This document shows, one piece after another, positions 7,739-13,632 of a stretch of DNA of 21,106 bases. The DNA comes from JBQCEE01 sp051960575 (GTDB lineage: Bacteria > Actinomycetota > Actinomycetes > Mycobacteriales > Jatrophihabitantaceae). The stretch covers positions 1 to 21,106 of the forward strand of contig NZ_JBQCEE010000049.1 in the NCBI RefSeq assembly GCF_051960575.1, given 5' to 3'. The notes beneath the pieces were generated by a model. The model had not been told where the DNA came from. It ran no database searches and saw nothing but the letters and a program-made list of their open reading frames with translations. Numbering within the stretch: position 1 is the stretch's first letter; each line of letters starts with the position of its first letter. The position numbers were made by a program, and so were the translations under genes.

Positions 7739-7750
7739 TACACGCGTGTA
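7739..7750. promoter_or_regulatory. 12-bp perfect palindrome, possible operator
   Basis: TACACGCGTGTA is self-complementary and lies 15-26 bases upstream of the PH-domain gene start, in the gap to crgA. Its position fits a dimeric regulator site, but palindromes of this length are expected by chance in 21 kb. Confidence 0.3.
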
Positions 7751-7759
7751 ATCACAGCA

Positions 7760-7780
7760 CGTGGACAAACGTGTGGATGA
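7760..7780 (-). other. Two DnaA-box-like 9-mers
   Basis: On the minus strand TTGTCCACG (7760-7768) and TCATCCACA (7772-7780) each differ by one base from the accepted consensus forms TTGTCCACA or TTATCCACA. They lie just after the crgA stop in a locally less GC-rich gap. Confidence 0.35.
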
Positions 7781-8053
7781 TCAGCGACACCGCACGACCA
7801 TGACCAGGCCGAGCAGCATGATCCCGAACCCGACGGCGAAGTTCCACGCGCCCAGGTCGGCCATGACCGGGATGTGCGGGTCGGAGCCGCTCGAGGTCAG
7901 GTAGTAGACGACCATGTAGGCGAGGCCGACGACCAGCACGACGCCCATGACGATCGGGTACCAGCTCGGGCTGGGCGCCAGCACGCGCTGCGGGACCGCG
8001 GCGGACGGCCGCAGCGCGGCCTCGGGCTTCTTGCGGACCTTGGACTTCGGCAT
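7781..8053 (-). CDS. crgA: Cell division protein CrgA
   Basis: The 90-residue protein begins MPKSKVRKK, identical to the mycobacterial CrgA N-terminus as I recall it, and has two membrane helices (about 31-52 and 68-88) with the motif LGAWNFAVGF before the second. CrgA is an inner-membrane divisome component of actinobacteria that interacts with FtsZ, FtsQ, FtsI and CwsA and recruits septal peptidoglycan synthases. The ATG at 8053 is supported by GGAG seven bases upstream on the minus strand (8061-8064) and a -10-like TACGCT about 34 bases upstream. It is divergent from the DUF881 gene. Confidence 0.95.
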   Translation of the reverse strand: MPKSKVRKKPEAALRPSAAVPQRVLAPSPSWYPIVMGVVLVVGLAYMVVYYLTSSGSDPHIPVMADLGAWNFAVGFGIMLLGLVMVVRCR

Positions 8054-8085
8054 GGCGACACTCCGGTGACGGATGGGACTGCATC

Positions 8086-8092
8086 TAGCGTA
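8086..8092. promoter_or_regulatory. Overlapping divergent -10 elements of crgA and the DUF881 operon
   Basis: TAGCGT (+, 8086-8091) and TACGCT (-, 8092-8087) overlap by five bases in the 78-base crgA/DUF881 gap. Both fit TANNNT, so the two promoters could not easily be occupied at the same time. Confidence 0.45.
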
Positions 8093-8131
8093 GTCGGCGA
8101 CCGGTGGGTTGCCGTTGGAGACGGGGGTCGG

Positions 8132-8887
8132 ATGCGGATCGGGGCGGTGCGGACGCGGCTGCAGCACGAGCTGCGCGGGCTGCGGTCGTGGCGTGCCCTG
8201 GTGCCGGTGATCTGCCTCGTGGCCGGCTTCGGGTTCGCGACGAGCGCCCATGATTCACGTGGAACCGATCTGCGTGCGCCCGGCACCGCGAACCTGCAGG
8301 ACCTCGTCCGGCAGGCGGAGGCCCGGGTGCGGGCGGCCGACGCGCAGGTCTCGGGCCTGCAGCAGCAGGTGACCGCAGCGACCGGCCAGGCCGGTCGCGA
8401 CGACAGCGCGGTGGCCGCCGCGCAGCGGTCGGTGGCGCCGCTGCGCGTGCCGGGCGGCCTGAGCTCGATGACCGGGCCCGGGCTGGCGGTCGTCCTCGAC
8501 GACGCTCCGTCGGTGCCGGCGGGCGTCGACCCCAACCAGGGCGTGGTGCACCAGTCGGATCTGCAGGCGGTCGTGAACGCGCTCTGGGCGGGGGGCGCGG
8601 AGGCGATGTCGATCAACGGCCAGCGCATCGTCGCGACCAGCGCGGTGCAGTGCGTCGGGCCGACGCTGCTGCTGAACGGCGAGGTGTACTCGCCGCCGTT
8701 CCGGGTTGCGGCCATCGGACCGTCCCGGACAATGCAGATGAGGCTCGGGCAGTCGCCCGGGGTGCGGCTGTTCCAGCAGGCAGCGTCGTACTACGGGCTC
8801 GGCTACACCGTCGAGACGCTCGAGCGCCTCACCGTGCCGGCCTACACCGGGCCGCTCACCCTCACCCACGCGAAGGCAGGCCGATGA
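8132..8887 (+). CDS. DUF881 membrane-anchored protein (Rv0012-like)
   Basis: The 251-residue protein has a basic cytosolic start, one membrane helix (about 21-38, LVPVICLVAGFGFATSA), a predicted coiled coil (54-82, LQDLVRQAEARVRAAD and on), and a DUF881 domain with LSSMTGPGLAVVLDD, HQSDLQAVVNALWAGGAEAMSINGQR and a following CVGPTLLLNG block. The bulk lies outside the membrane. DUF881 proteins are conserved beside crgA/trpG in actinobacteria and their function is unknown; a cell-wall or division role is inferred from context. ATG 8132 has only weak G-rich sequence upstream. Its stop overlaps the sortase start (ATGA), placing it first in a coupled operon. Confidence 0.85.
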   Translation: MRIGAVRTRLQHELRGLRSWRALVPVICLVAGFGFATSAHDSRGTDLRAPGTANLQDLVRQAEARVRAADAQVSGLQQQVTAATGQAGRDDSAVAAAQRSVAPLRVPGGLSSMTGPGLAVVLDDAPSVPAGVDPNQGVVHQSDLQAVVNALWAGGAEAMSINGQRIVATSAVQCVGPTLLLNGEVYSPPFRVAAIGPSRTMQMRLGQSPGVRLFQQAASYYGLGYTVETLERLTVPAYTGPLTLTHAKAGR

Positions 8888-9738
8888 CCGAGACGCAGGC
8901 GCCCGCCGGTGGTGCGCCCCGGCCGCGGCCCGGGCCCGGCGTCCCGCCGCCGGCCGCCACCACCGCGACCTTCGGCGACCGCGTGCGGTTCGTGCTGCGC
9001 GGCATCGGGCAGACCCTCATCACCCTCGGCGTCGTGGTCGTGCTGTTCATCGTCTACGAGGTCTGGATCACCAACTGGTTCAGCGAGCGCGAGAACAAGC
9101 AGCTCATCCAGAAGCTCGAGCAGCAGTGGGCGCTGCCAGGCGGCGGCCCGTCGACGGTCCCGGTCGGGGACGCGATCGGCATCCTCTACATCCCGCGCCT
9201 CGGGCAGGACTTCGCCTGGGCGATCGTCCAGGGTGACGAGGTGCCGAACCAGGATCAGTTGGCGAAGGGCCCGGCGCACTACGGGAGGACCGCGCTGCCC
9301 TGGGACAGCGCCGACGGCAACTTCGCCGTCGCCGGGCACCGGGTGGGCAAGGGCGAGCCGTTCCTCAACCTCGACCATCTCAAGCCGGGCGACCCGGTCA
9401 TCGTCGAGACCCGGAAGGGCTGGTTCGTCTACCGGGTCAAGGGCATGCAGCACGGGCTGACCCGACCCGACGACGTCGACGGCCTGCCCGGCCGCGAGAT
9501 CGTCGACCCGTCGGACGGCAAGGTGCTGCTGCCCTACCCCGACCACCCCGGGGCGCAGCCGACCCAGCACTACCTGACGCTGACGACCTGCAACCCGAAG
9601 TTCACGGCGGAGAACCGGTTGATCGTGTACGGGACGATGGACCCGTCGCTGTTCGCGCCGTTCAGCGATCCGGCGGGCAAGGGTGACCCGGCCATGCCGG
9701 ACAGGATCAGGGCGCTCTACTCGGAGGCGACGGGCTGA
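8884..9738 (+). CDS. Class E sortase
   Basis: The 284-residue membrane-bound transpeptidase attaches surface proteins to the cell wall; class E enzymes typically recognise LAXTG motifs (family knowledge). It has a cytosolic Pro-rich N-terminus, one helix (about 40-60), an acidic/basic linker and the sortase beta-barrel. The catalytic triad is visible: H152 in AVAGHRV, C236 in LTLTTCNP and R245 in ENRLIV. The first barrel strand IGILYIPRLG is typical. No candidate LAXTG substrate is encoded in the window. ATG 8884 overlaps the DUF881 stop, and its own stop overlaps the next ATG (TGATG), so expression is coupled. Confidence 0.93.
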   Translation: MTETQAPAGGAPRPRPGPGVPPPAATTATFGDRVRFVLRGIGQTLITLGVVVVLFIVYEVWITNWFSERENKQLIQKLEQQWALPGGGPSTVPVGDAIGILYIPRLGQDFAWAIVQGDEVPNQDQLAKGPAHYGRTALPWDSADGNFAVAGHRVGKGEPFLNLDHLKPGDPVIVETRKGWFVYRVKGMQHGLTRPDDVDGLPGREIVDPSDGKVLLPYPDHPGAQPTQHYLTLTTCNPKFTAENRLIVYGTMDPSLFAPFSDPAGKGDPAMPDRIRALYSEATG

Positions 9739-9896
9739 TGTACGTCTGGATCTGGCGGCACCTGCCCGGCCGGCTCGCGCTGAAGCTGGTGCAGACGCTG
9801 GTGCTGTTCGCCGCGGTGTCGACGCTGCTGCTGTTCGTGGTGTTCCCGTTGGTCGAGCCACACCTGCCGATCGCCCAGGTGGCGGTGAACCCGTGA
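9738..9896 (+). CDS. Small single-pass membrane protein between sortase and trpG
   Basis: The 52-residue ORF starts with ATG 9738, which shares its A with the sortase stop (TGATG), and ends at TGA 9894-9896, overlapping the GTG start of trpG. It begins MYVWIWRHLPG, followed by one strongly hydrophobic helix (about 17-38) and a short outside tail VEPHLPIAQVAVNP. Precise overlaps on both sides and a clean membrane-protein pattern argue that it is real. I recall similar WIWRHLPG-starting small proteins at this place in other actinobacteria but cannot verify that here. The function is unknown; context suggests a sortase-associated or divisome-associated microprotein. Confidence 0.75.
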   Translation: MYVWIWRHLPGRLALKLVQTLVLFAAVSTLLLFVVFPLVEPHLPIAQVAVNP

Positions 9897-10549
9897 CCCG
9901 CATCCTCGTGGTCGACAACTACGACAGCTTCGTCTACAACCTCGTGCAGTACCTCGGCCAGCTCGGCGCCGACGTGCTCGTGCGGCGCAACGACGCCGTC
10001 GACCCGGCGGAGCTGGACGGCCTCGGCGTCGACGGCGTGCTCGTCTCGCCGGGGCCGGGCACGCCGCAGGACGCCGGCGCGTCGATGGCCGTCGTGCGGG
10101 CCTGCGCCGAGCGGGCGCTGCCCCTGTTCGGCGTCTGCCTCGGCCACCAGGCCATCGGCGCGGTCTACGGCGCGTCGGTGGTGCGCGCCCCCGAGCTGCT
10201 GCACGGCAAGACCTCGCTCGTGCTGCACGAGGGCGCCGGTGTGCTCGAGGGGCTGCCGCGGCCGTTCGTCGCGACCCGGTACCACTCGCTGGCGGTCACC
10301 GAGTCGGAGCTGCCCGACGAGATCGAGGTGACGGGCCGCACCGAGTCGGGTGTCGTCATGGCCCTGCGGCACCGCGAGCTGCCGATCGACGGCGTGCAGT
10401 TCCACCCCGAGTCGGTGCTGACGCAGGGCGGCCACCGAATGGTGGCCAACTGGCTGCGGCGCTGCGGCGCGACGGTCGACGAGGCCGTCGTCGCTCGGCT
10501 CGAGGCCGACGTCGAGACCCTGCGCACCCAGGCCTTCGCCGGCGTGTGA
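9893..10549 (+). CDS. trpG: Anthranilate / aminodeoxychorismate synthase glutaminase subunit
   Basis: The 218-residue class I glutamine amidotransferase supplies ammonia for making anthranilate (tryptophan) or 4-amino-4-deoxychorismate (folate). Seen are the N-terminal ILVVDNYDSFVYNL, SPGPGTP, the nucleophile C82 in GVCLGHQAIG, HGKTS, and H171/E173 in VQFHPESVLT. No trpE or pabB is nearby, so it may serve both pathways, as such orphan subunits often do; pabA is an equally valid name. The GTG start overlaps the small membrane ORF and the stop overlaps the next gene's GTG, embedding this metabolic gene in an envelope operon, as in mycobacteria. About 28 extra residues follow the amidotransferase core. 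Confidence 0.93.
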   Translation: MTRILVVDNYDSFVYNLVQYLGQLGADVLVRRNDAVDPAELDGLGVDGVLVSPGPGTPQDAGASMAVVRACAERALPLFGVCLGHQAIGAVYGASVVRAPELLHGKTSLVLHEGAGVLEGLPRPFVATRYHSLAVTESELPDEIEVTGRTESGVVMALRHRELPIDGVQFHPESVLTQGGHRMVANWLRRCGATVDEAVVARLEADVETLRTQAFAGV

Positions 10550-11019
10550 GCACGTCGGTTGGTGGCGCGCCGGCGCCGCCGCGGCGCGGGTTCGTGCTGG
10601 GTGTGCTGCTCGGCTCGGTGGTGGTGATGATGGCGTACTGGACGCTGTGGTGCACCGATCGCGCGGCCGTCGCGAGCAACCACCGGGCGGCGTACGTCGA
10701 GTTCGAGGACGCCTTCCCCGCCGCCGACGCGTGGCTGACGTGGTGCCTGCTCGCCGCGTGGTGGACGCTGCGCCGGTCTCGTCCGGCTGCGGTGCTGTGG
10801 TTGCTCGCCGGCGGGGGCGGCGGTGTCTACCTGTTCGGCATGGACGTGCTCTACGACCTCGAGCACGGCATCTGGTGGCGCTCGGGCGCCGGCGGCGTGA
10901 TCGAGCTCGGCATCAACCTGCTCACCCTCGCGGTGTCGGTGGGCCTGCTCGCCTGGACCTGGCGGCACCGCGACGCGCTACTGGGCCGGGTCAGGCCTTC
11001 GCCTTCGCAGCGGCCTTGA
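10546..11019 (+). CDS. Four-helix integral membrane protein, unknown function
   Basis: The 157-residue protein has four hydrophobic segments (about 15-34, 60-77, 80-99 and 117-138) with a polar loop (about 36-58) between the first two. I do not recognise the family. The GTG start overlaps the trpG stop (GTGA), so it is the last gene of the DUF881-sortase operon. Its final 29 bases overlap the convergent HhH-GPD gene on the other strand. Tryptophan is frequent (WTLWC, WLTWC, AWWTL, IWW, WTW), with most near predicted membrane boundaries. Confidence 0.75.
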   Translation: MSTSVGGAPAPPRRGFVLGVLLGSVVVMMAYWTLWCTDRAAVASNHRAAYVEFEDAFPAADAWLTWCLLAAWWTLRRSRPAAVLWLLAGGGGGVYLFGMDVLYDLEHGIWWRSGAGGVIELGINLLTLAVSVGLLAWTWRHRDALLGRVRPSPSQRP

Positions 11020-11557
11020 CCTGCTGCTTGTAGGCACGGACGGCCTTCAGGGACGCGGGGTCGACGACATCCGCGACGCTGCGTGTCGACCCGTCGACGC
11101 CGTAGTCGCCCGCGGCCTCGCGCCAGCCCTTCGGACGCACGCCGAACTGCTTGCCGAGCAGCGCGACGAAGATCTTCGCCTTCTGCTCGCCGAACCCGGG
11201 CAGGGACGCGACCCGGCCGAGCAGCTCCTGGCCGTCGCGCGCGCCCGCCCACACGGCCGCCGCGTCGCCGTCGAAGCGCTCGACGAGCAGGCGACCGAGC
11301 TCCTGCACCCGCTTCGCCATCGCGGCCGGGAAGCGGTGCAGCGCCGGCGGGGTGCGGAACAGCTGCTCGAACTCCTCCGGGTCGGCATCGGCGATCGCGC
11401 GGGCGTCGAGCGACCCGCCCATCCGCTCGGCCAGCACGGCGGGCGAGGTGAACGCCTTCTCCATCGGGATCTGCTGGTCGAGCAGCATGCCGATCAGCAG
11501 CGCGAGCGGGTCCTTCTCGAGCAGCGCGTTGGCGGCATCGGTCGTCGCGAGGAACAT
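10991..11557 (-). CDS. HhH-GPD family DNA-repair-type protein
   Basis: The 188-residue protein consists mainly of a helix-hairpin-helix GPD fold, as in base-excision glycosylases. The hairpin is LPGFGEQKAKIFVALLG (119-135), followed by FGVRPKGW. The N-terminal half LLIGMLLDQQIPMEKAF matches the small actinobacterial HhH-GPD family of uncharacterised activity that I remember as TIGR03252. The catalytic Lys/Asp of well-studied glycosylases is not obvious: the nearest Asp is in DYGVDGSTR (151-159). No iron-sulfur cysteine cluster is present, and in fact no cysteines at all. It ends in an Ala/Lys tail. ATG 11557 matches the family N-terminus. A repair role is inferred. Confidence 0.85.
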   Translation of the reverse strand: MFLATTDAANALLEKDPLALLIGMLLDQQIPMEKAFTSPAVLAERMGGSLDARAIADADPEEFEQLFRTPPALHRFPAAMAKRVQELGRLLVERFDGDAAAVWAGARDGQELLGRVASLPGFGEQKAKIFVALLGKQFGVRPKGWREAAGDYGVDGSTRSVADVVDPASLKAVRAYKQQVKAAAKAKA

Positions 11558-11586
11558 GCCGCCGATTGCACCACAGGCCCATCGGG

Positions 11587-11592
11587 CATCCT
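11587..11592 (+). promoter_or_regulatory. Putative -10 element before the NUDIX leader ORF
   Basis: CATCCT (A at 2, T at 6) lies seven bases before ATG 11600, the same spacing as the leaderless candidates at 12026, 17266, 18673 and 20603. Confidence 0.35.
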
Positions 11593-11599
11593 GTCGCGC

Positions 11600-11641
11600 A
11601 TGGCTCCCCCCGCGACCCGGACCCCACGGCGGGCACGGTGA
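11600..11641 (+). CDS. Possible 13-residue leader ORF of the NUDIX gene
   Basis: ATG 11600 opens a 13-codon frame (MAPPATRTPRRAR) whose TGA (11639-11641) overlaps the NUDIX GTG (11638-11640) as GTGA. A -10-like hexamer sits seven bases before the ATG and no Shine-Dalgarno precedes the GTG, so translation of this short leader could load ribosomes onto the NUDIX gene. Chance, or a natural frame difference in the NUDIX N-terminus, is possible. Confidence 0.3.
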   Translation: MAPPATRTPRRAR

Positions 11642-12015
11642 TCGCCGTCGTGGCGGCCGCGATCGTCCGCGACGGCAGGGTGCTCGCCGCCCGCCGCAGC
11701 CGGCCCGAGGCGGTGGCCGGCGGCTGGGAGTTCCCGGGCGGCAAGGTCGAGCCGGGCGAGACCGAGGCCGAGGCGCTCGTGCGCGAGATCGACGAGGAGC
11801 TCGGCGTCCGGGTGATCGTCGAGCGCCGGCTCGCCGAGGCGTCGGACGCGTCCATCACCCTCGCCCTGCACACCGCACACCTGCCGAGCGGTGAGCCCGT
11901 CGCCGGCGCCGACCACGACGAGCTGCGCTGGCTCGGCTACGACGAGCTCGAGAGCGTCGAGTGGCTGCCGATCGACCGGGCGCTGCTCGCCCCCGTCCGG
12001 CGGCTGCTCGCCTGA
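11638..12015 (+). CDS. MutT-like NUDIX hydrolase
   Basis: The 125-residue enzyme has a complete NUDIX box, GX5EX7REUXEEXGU, at residues 35-57 (G35, E41, R49, E50, E53, E54, G56), which binds Mg2+ and hydrolyses nucleoside diphosphate linkages. The preceding VAAAIVRDGRVLAARRSRP and GGWEFPGGK are typical of MutT-type (d)NTP pyrophosphatases that clear 8-oxo-dGTP; a CTP-type pyrophosphohydrolase is the alternative. The C-terminal block HDELRWLGYDELESVEWLP fits MutT, where this region closes the base pocket. The GTG at 11638 begins the first beta strand; an in-frame TTG at 11566 would add 24 poorly conserved-looking residues. It is divergent from the HhH-GPD gene, another likely repair protein. 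Confidence 0.88.
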   Translation: MIAVVAAAIVRDGRVLAARRSRPEAVAGGWEFPGGKVEPGETEAEALVREIDEELGVRVIVERRLAEASDASITLALHTAHLPSGEPVAGADHDELRWLGYDELESVEWLPIDRALLAPVRRLLA

Positions 12016-12025
12016 CGGCGCCCAC

Positions 12026-12031
12026 TACCGT
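12026..12031 (+). promoter_or_regulatory. Putative -10 element of the quinone-oxidoreductase gene (leaderless)
   Basis: TACCGT lies seven bases before ATG 12039 in the 23-base gap after the NUDIX stop. There is no Shine-Dalgarno, so the mRNA would begin at the ATG. Confidence 0.5.
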
Positions 12032-12038
12032 CGATGGC

Positions 12039-13028
12039 ATGCGTGCCGTCGTCATCACCGAGCCGGGCGGGCCGGATGTGCTGCAGGTGCAGGAGGTCCC
12101 GCCGCCGACGCTGAAGCCGGACGAGGTGCGGGTGCGGGTCGTCGCCACCGCCGTGAACCGCGCCGACCTGCTGCAGCGGCAGGGCAACTACGCGCCGCCG
12201 CCGGGGGCGAGCCCGTACCCGGGGCTCGAGTGCTCGGGCACCGTCGTCGAGCTCGGGGCCGAGGTCGCGGGGTGGCAGGTGGGTGACGAGGTCTGCGCGC
12301 TGCTGTCCGGCGGCGGGTACGCCGAGGAGGTCGCGGTGCCGGTCGGCCAGCTGCTGCCCGTGCCGGCCGGGGTGTCGCTCGTCGACGCGGCCGCGCTGCC
12401 CGAGGTCGCGTGCACGGTGTGGTCGATGGTCTTCGGCGAGCACGCCGGACGCCTGCAGCCCGGCGAGCGGCTGCTCGTGCACGGCGGATCGAGCGGCATC
12501 GGCACGATGGCGATCCAGCTCGCGAAGCAGCGCGGGGCGACGGTGCTCACGACGGCGGGCACGCCGCGCAAGGCGAAGTTCTGCCGCGAGCTCGGCGCGG
12601 ACGTGGCCATCAACTACCGCGAGGAGGTCTTCGACGAGAAGGTGCTCGCCGAGACCGGCGGGTCGGGCGTCGATGTCATCCTCGACAACATGGGCGCGTC
12701 GTACCTGCCGCGCAATCTCTCGTGCCTCGCCGTCGGTGGCCGTCTCATCGTGCTCGGCCTGCAGGGCGGGGTGAAGGGCGAGCTCAACCTCGGTGTGCTG
12801 CTCGCCAAGCGCGCGACGGTGCACGCCGCCGGCCTGCGTGCGCGGCCGCCGCAGGACAAGGCCAACGTCGTCGCGCAGACGCAGGCGAACGTCTGGCCCC
12901 TCATCGAGGCCGGCGGGGTGCGTCCGATCATCGACCGCGTGCTCACGCTGGACGACGCGGCGGAGGCCCACGAGCTGGTCGAGAGCAGCGAGCACATCGG
13001 CAAGGTGCTGCTGCGGGCCGAGGGTTGA
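12039..13028 (+). CDS. NAD(P)H:quinone oxidoreductase-like MDR protein
   Basis: The 329-residue medium-chain dehydrogenase/reductase belongs to the zinc-free quinone oxidoreductase (QOR / TP53I3-like) branch. The N-terminal GroES-like fold shows VNRADLLQRQGNY, YPGLECSGTV and WQVGDEVCALL. The Rossmann part has HGGSSGIGTMAIQLAK (about 148-163) for the cofactor, then AINYREE and VDVILDNMG. The structural and catalytic zinc-binding cysteines of alcohol dehydrogenases are missing, as expected. It probably reduces quinones or enones with NADPH; the substrate is not readable. The ATG is fixed by the promoter hexamer and the typical MRAVVITEPGGP start. The gene ends 37 nt before bpa. Confidence 0.9.
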   Translation: MRAVVITEPGGPDVLQVQEVPPPTLKPDEVRVRVVATAVNRADLLQRQGNYAPPPGASPYPGLECSGTVVELGAEVAGWQVGDEVCALLSGGGYAEEVAVPVGQLLPVPAGVSLVDAAALPEVACTVWSMVFGEHAGRLQPGERLLVHGGSSGIGTMAIQLAKQRGATVLTTAGTPRKAKFCRELGADVAINYREEVFDEKVLAETGGSGVDVILDNMGASYLPRNLSCLAVGGRLIVLGLQGGVKGELNLGVLLAKRATVHAAGLRARPPQDKANVVAQTQANVWPLIEAGGVRPIIDRVLTLDDAAEAHELVESSEHIGKVLLRAEG

Positions 13029-13033
13029 GGGCG

Positions 13034-13069
13034 ATGACGGACGCGGATGGCGGGAACGAGGAGACATGA
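13034..13069 (+). CDS. Possible 11-residue ORF overlapping the bpa start
   Basis: ATG 13034 encodes MTDADGGNEET and ends at a TGA that overlaps ATG 13066 (ATGA). It starts 5 nt after the oxidoreductase stop, so it could relay ribosomes to bpa. Its acidic composition resembles the bpa N-terminus, so it may instead be a remnant of a longer N-terminus. Chance is quite possible. Confidence 0.2.
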   Translation: MTDADGGNEET

Positions 13070-13632
13070 GCGAGGACACCCAGGGCGACGCGGTCGCGCC
13101 GGACGAGATCACCGACGCGGTCAGCGAGGCCGACGGCGACGAGCTGACCAGCATGGTCGAGCAGCCGGCGAAGGTCATGCGCATCGGCACGATGATCAAG
13201 CAGCTGCTCGAGGAAGTTCGTGCCGCTCCGCTGGACGAGAAGGGCCGTCAGCGGCTGCGCGAGATCCACGAGTCGTCGATCCACGAGCTCGAGCAGGGCC
13301 TCGCGCCCGAGCTGCGCGAGGAGCTGCAGCGCATCTCGCTGCCGTTCGGCGACGAGATCCCGTCCGAGGCCGAGCTGCGGATCGCGCAGGCGCAGCTGGT
13401 CGGCTGGCTGGAGGGGCTCTTCCACGGCATCCAGACGGCGCTGTTCGCCCAGCAGATGGCCGCCCGGGCGCCGCTCGAGGAGAGGCGGCGCCGGGCGCTG
13501 CCCGGTGGCGGCGGACGCGAGGGCGCGATGATCGTCGGGCCGGGCGGCCAGGTGATCATCCCGCCGGGCGTCCGGATGACGCCGGGACCGGACGAGCGGC
13601 CGGACGCGGGCGGGCACGGGCAGTACCTGTAG
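13066..13632 (+). CDS. bpa: Bacterial proteasome activator Bpa (PafE)
   Basis: The 188-residue protein forms an ATP-independent ring that opens the 20S proteasome gate and feeds unfolded proteins to it. Residues 31-135 (from VEQPAKVMRIGTMIKQLLEEVRAAPLDE to GWLEGLFHGIQTALFAQQMAARA) are nearly identical to mycobacterial Rv3780 as I recall it. The acidic N-terminus (1-30) and the Gly/Pro-rich linker (146-184) look disordered. The last four residues are GQYL (185-188), the motif that inserts into the pockets of the proteasome alpha ring. ATG 13066 is preceded by GAGGAG at a short spacing. No prcA, prcB, mpa or pup is in the window. The next gene starts directly after the stop. Confidence 0.96.
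   Translation: MSEDTQGDAVAPDEITDAVSEADGDELTSMVEQPAKVMRIGTMIKQLLEEVRAAPLDEKGRQRLREIHESSIHELEQGLAPELREELQRISLPFGDEIPSEAELRIAQAQLVGWLEGLFHGIQTALFAQQMAARAPLEERRRRALPGGGGREGAMIVGPGGQVIIPPGVRMTPGPDERPDAGGHGQYL

Noticed and set aside
11566..11637. TTG start extending the NUDIX protein by 24 residues
   Set aside because: TTG starts are rare, there is no ribosome site upstream, and the added residues resemble untranslated sequence; the NUDIX fold begins at GTG 11638.
12026..12041. Possible frameshift between the NUDIX gene and the oxidoreductase gene
   Set aside because: Each gene has complete motifs, its own stop or start and a promoter-like hexamer between them.
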